In this document: positions 62,162 to 64,000 of the stretch, piece after piece
Numbering within the stretch: the stretch's first letter is position 1
Layout of the letters: the number at the start of each line of letters is the position of its first letter
Assembly: GCA_037447605.1 (NCBI GenBank)
Contig: CM074809.1
Span: 1,525,494 to 1,589,493, forward strand
Reading direction: 5' to 3'
Source: Zygnema circumcarinatum
Lineage: Eukaryota > Streptophyta > Zygnematophyceae > Zygnematales > Zygnemataceae
DNA: 64,000 bases
Translations under genes and position numbers: made by a program
Notes under the pieces: generated by a model
The model's database searches: none
What the model saw: the letters and a program-made list of their open reading frames with translations, nothing else
Told to the model about the DNA's origin: nothing

Positions 62162-63612
62162 TTTGTTTGATGATTAGTTTGAACGGATGCTGGGCGGAAG
62201 CTCTGAGGAATTCTTGTTTTTTACGCTTATCAATGTGTATACTGTATCTAGAAGGTCTCAGTAAGCGAAAATCGCAGATCTACCCTTGTCTTTGGATGTT
62301 GGACAGAAAAGTTCTATAGGAGGAGAGGGGAAGATAGCAAAACAATGTGACAGTGTACTGTTTAGGAGCTCGTAACGATTGATTCATTGGATGAGGAGTA
62401 ATCTGTCTGGTTGGTTGTCAAATATTGTTGGAGACAGCTGGAGCTGCAGTTCGGTTCCATGCAGAAAAAATGTATTGGGAATCGTTTTCTGCTCACAAAA
62501 AGTGGAAGGATACTGTTCAGTAAGCTGTGCCTAGTGTACTCTGGTCCAAGGCGCAGTCGTGAACAACTGGTCTATCACCTTTGTACTTCTAAAGAATTTT
62601 CAATCGCTTTTAACCTCAAAAAATAATCTTTGTTCCTGGGTCGTCGTAAGGTTAGCTGAGTTGATATTGCATTTTGAAGGTGTTTGTGAACCACTGGTCT
62701 ACTGCAGACTTTTCTATTTTTTTAAGCTTTACAAGTCCTTGTGCTGTTGATGCCTGAAGGTTTGGTGAGCTCGTGCTGCATGTGGGTGGTATTGTGTGCT
62801 CTATGACGTTATCTTGGGTTGTCAAGGCCATGTACTCGCAGGCCACTGTTGTCGTAGAGACTACTGAATTTTTTGTTGTGGAATCATCAGTGTCAAGGGC
62901 CCATCAGGAGATGTGCATTTAAAGTTGGTTGTCCATGCAGGTACAGCTGTTGCACGAAATCGTTATTTGTTTAGGCTGGCAGCACCTGCTCGTGTGCGTT
63001 CATTGGTAGAAGTAACGTATGGTTTTGAGCTACATGAGCTGCGCAAGGTGGTGTTTTGCGGTTTTGTGTTTTGCTTGGTGTAATTTTGCGGTCTCGGTCA
63101 TTTGACTATTGCAGCGGCTGTAGCGTATGTCTGAAGATGATGTATGTTCAAGGTGGGGGGCACTTCAGAAGCGAACTTCATGCGGGTATGCCTTTGGTTC
63201 TGGATGTGTCCTTACAGATGAGCACTTGTCAGTAATCCTGAGCTCTGTCAAAGTGGAAAATCTGGTCCGACTGGAAAATTCTGGCGTCTTTACTGAGGAC
63301 GCCTGCCACTTCGCAGTCGTTTCTATGCAATGCGTTGTGCGGGGTTCTACTGTAGCGGCAACTGAGCAACTTTGTGATCAGGCCGTTTCACGCAGTACAG
63401 CAACGGCCGCTCTATGATTGTACGTCAGGTCCTGCGGATAGATACTCTCCGGATGGTGCAGATATTCTATGCATCGGACGGACAGGGGCTGAAGCAGTTT
63501 GAATCGCACGGTCTGAGATCCTTCCTCCTACAGTAGACAGCCCTCATATTTTCCACCCTGTACAGTGCGTCCCCAAGAAATTCGCCCTGATTTTGCCGAA
63601 ACCACTTTTTGT
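62162..63612. other. 3' flank of the Gly/Pro/Tyr-rich gene, no further gene seen
   Basis: Presumed 3' untranslated and intergenic DNA. A plus-strand frame at 63127-63417 (MSEDDVCSRWGALQ) resembles nothing known, and I do not call it a gene. Confidence 0.5.
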
Positions 63613-63778
63613 AAGGTAAGTATGTGTTAATGTATTAGGGGTGTTAACCTAACCTGACCTATTTTACAATACAAAATCTGTTAAACAACGAATTTCAAAC
63701 ATGGATCACGCTATTATTCTGTACGGTAAGTACGGTTAACATCTCGAAATCGTACGGTATAAGTACAGCACCAATAGG
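63613..63778 (+). repeat. Dispersed GTAC-rich repeat, copy 2
   Basis: Reverse-complement match to 22071-22245 with shared words TGTTAATGTATTAGGGGTG, ACAAAATCTGTTAA and ATTTCAAACATGG. It stops a few bases before the MULE-like arm at 63783. Confidence 0.7.
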
Positions 63779-63782
63779 AACT

Positions 63783-64000
63783 GGGTAACTCTACTGCACC
63801 CCCGCGTTTTGTCTTTCGCACCCCCCTTTTGAAAATTTTGCCTGCCCGTTTTGGTTCCCCCCCAGTTTTGAATATTTCGGGAAAAATTCTTTTTCCCGCC
63901 CCTCCCGTCCCCTCCGCTCCCGCCCCTCCCCTCCCCTCCCCTCCCCTCCCCTCCCCGCCGCTCCCCTCCCTTGCCCTGTCCTCCCCGGGCCTCCCCTCCC
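63783..64000 (+). mobile_element. Left arm of a second MULE-like element, cut by the window end
   Basis: GGGTAACTCTACTGCACCCC onward matches the left arm of the element at 53490 for about 135 bases (through CGGGAAAAA and TTTTTCCCGCCCC). It then passes into (CCCCT)n low-complexity sequence. The right arm and target duplication lie outside the window. Confidence 0.85.

Overview
The window is nuclear DNA from a green eukaryote of the streptophyte (plant) lineage. The genes have many GT-AG introns of roughly 80-900 bp. Their closest recognisable families are plant ones: a MIP2/NBAS-type tether subunit, MTPC1-type metal transporter, SCI1-like nuclear protein, plant-type RlmN, GDSL esterases and a CKS1 subunit. 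The transposons (Ty1/copia, a MULE-like element, a TA-target MITE) also fit a plant. Gene order, intron size and human-type CCCTAA arrays point to a streptophyte alga or early-diverging land plant, but the species cannot be named from the sequence. Exon boundaries were read by eye from splice sites and protein similarity and are approximate unless stated.

Layout. 144-9840 (-): a large Sec39-domain gene (MIP2/NBAS). 8097-29545: a tandem segmental duplication. It carries the 5' part of the MIP2 gene and a whole GDSL esterase gene in two copies. Copy 1 (8097-20545) later received a Ty1/copia element that runs into an assembly gap (18990-19558). Copy 2 (20546-29545) lost the MIP2 5' exons to a nested pile of copia remnant, two MITEs and another repeat. 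The GDSL introns carry very long CT/GA microsatellites.

29612-42526: a compact genic stretch. A LENG1/CIR-N gene (-) and a HAD phosphatase gene (+) diverge from a region containing CCCTAA repeats, followed by an SCI1-like gene (+) and an RlmN-type radical-SAM methyltransferase gene (+). 43642-52819: an unrecognised tail-anchored protein gene (-) and an MTPC1-type cation diffusion facilitator gene (-). 53490-54375: a complete 886-bp MULE-like element with long inverted repeats, 8-bp target duplication and a residual zinc knuckle. 54602-62161 (+): an SDR gene, an isolated MnmA/TrmU C-terminal fragment, a CKS1 gene with a polyQ tail, and a Gly/Pro/Tyr-rich protein gene. The last 220 bases begin a second MULE-like element.

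The genes do not form one pathway. They are mostly housekeeping loci (ER-Golgi tethering, RNA modification, cell cycle, metal transport) around a fast-evolving duplicated GDSL locus. Two features tie the region together: sense-strand G/A-rich tracts just upstream of several start codons, and sharply bounded identical blocks between the duplicated copies that suggest gene conversion or strong constraint.
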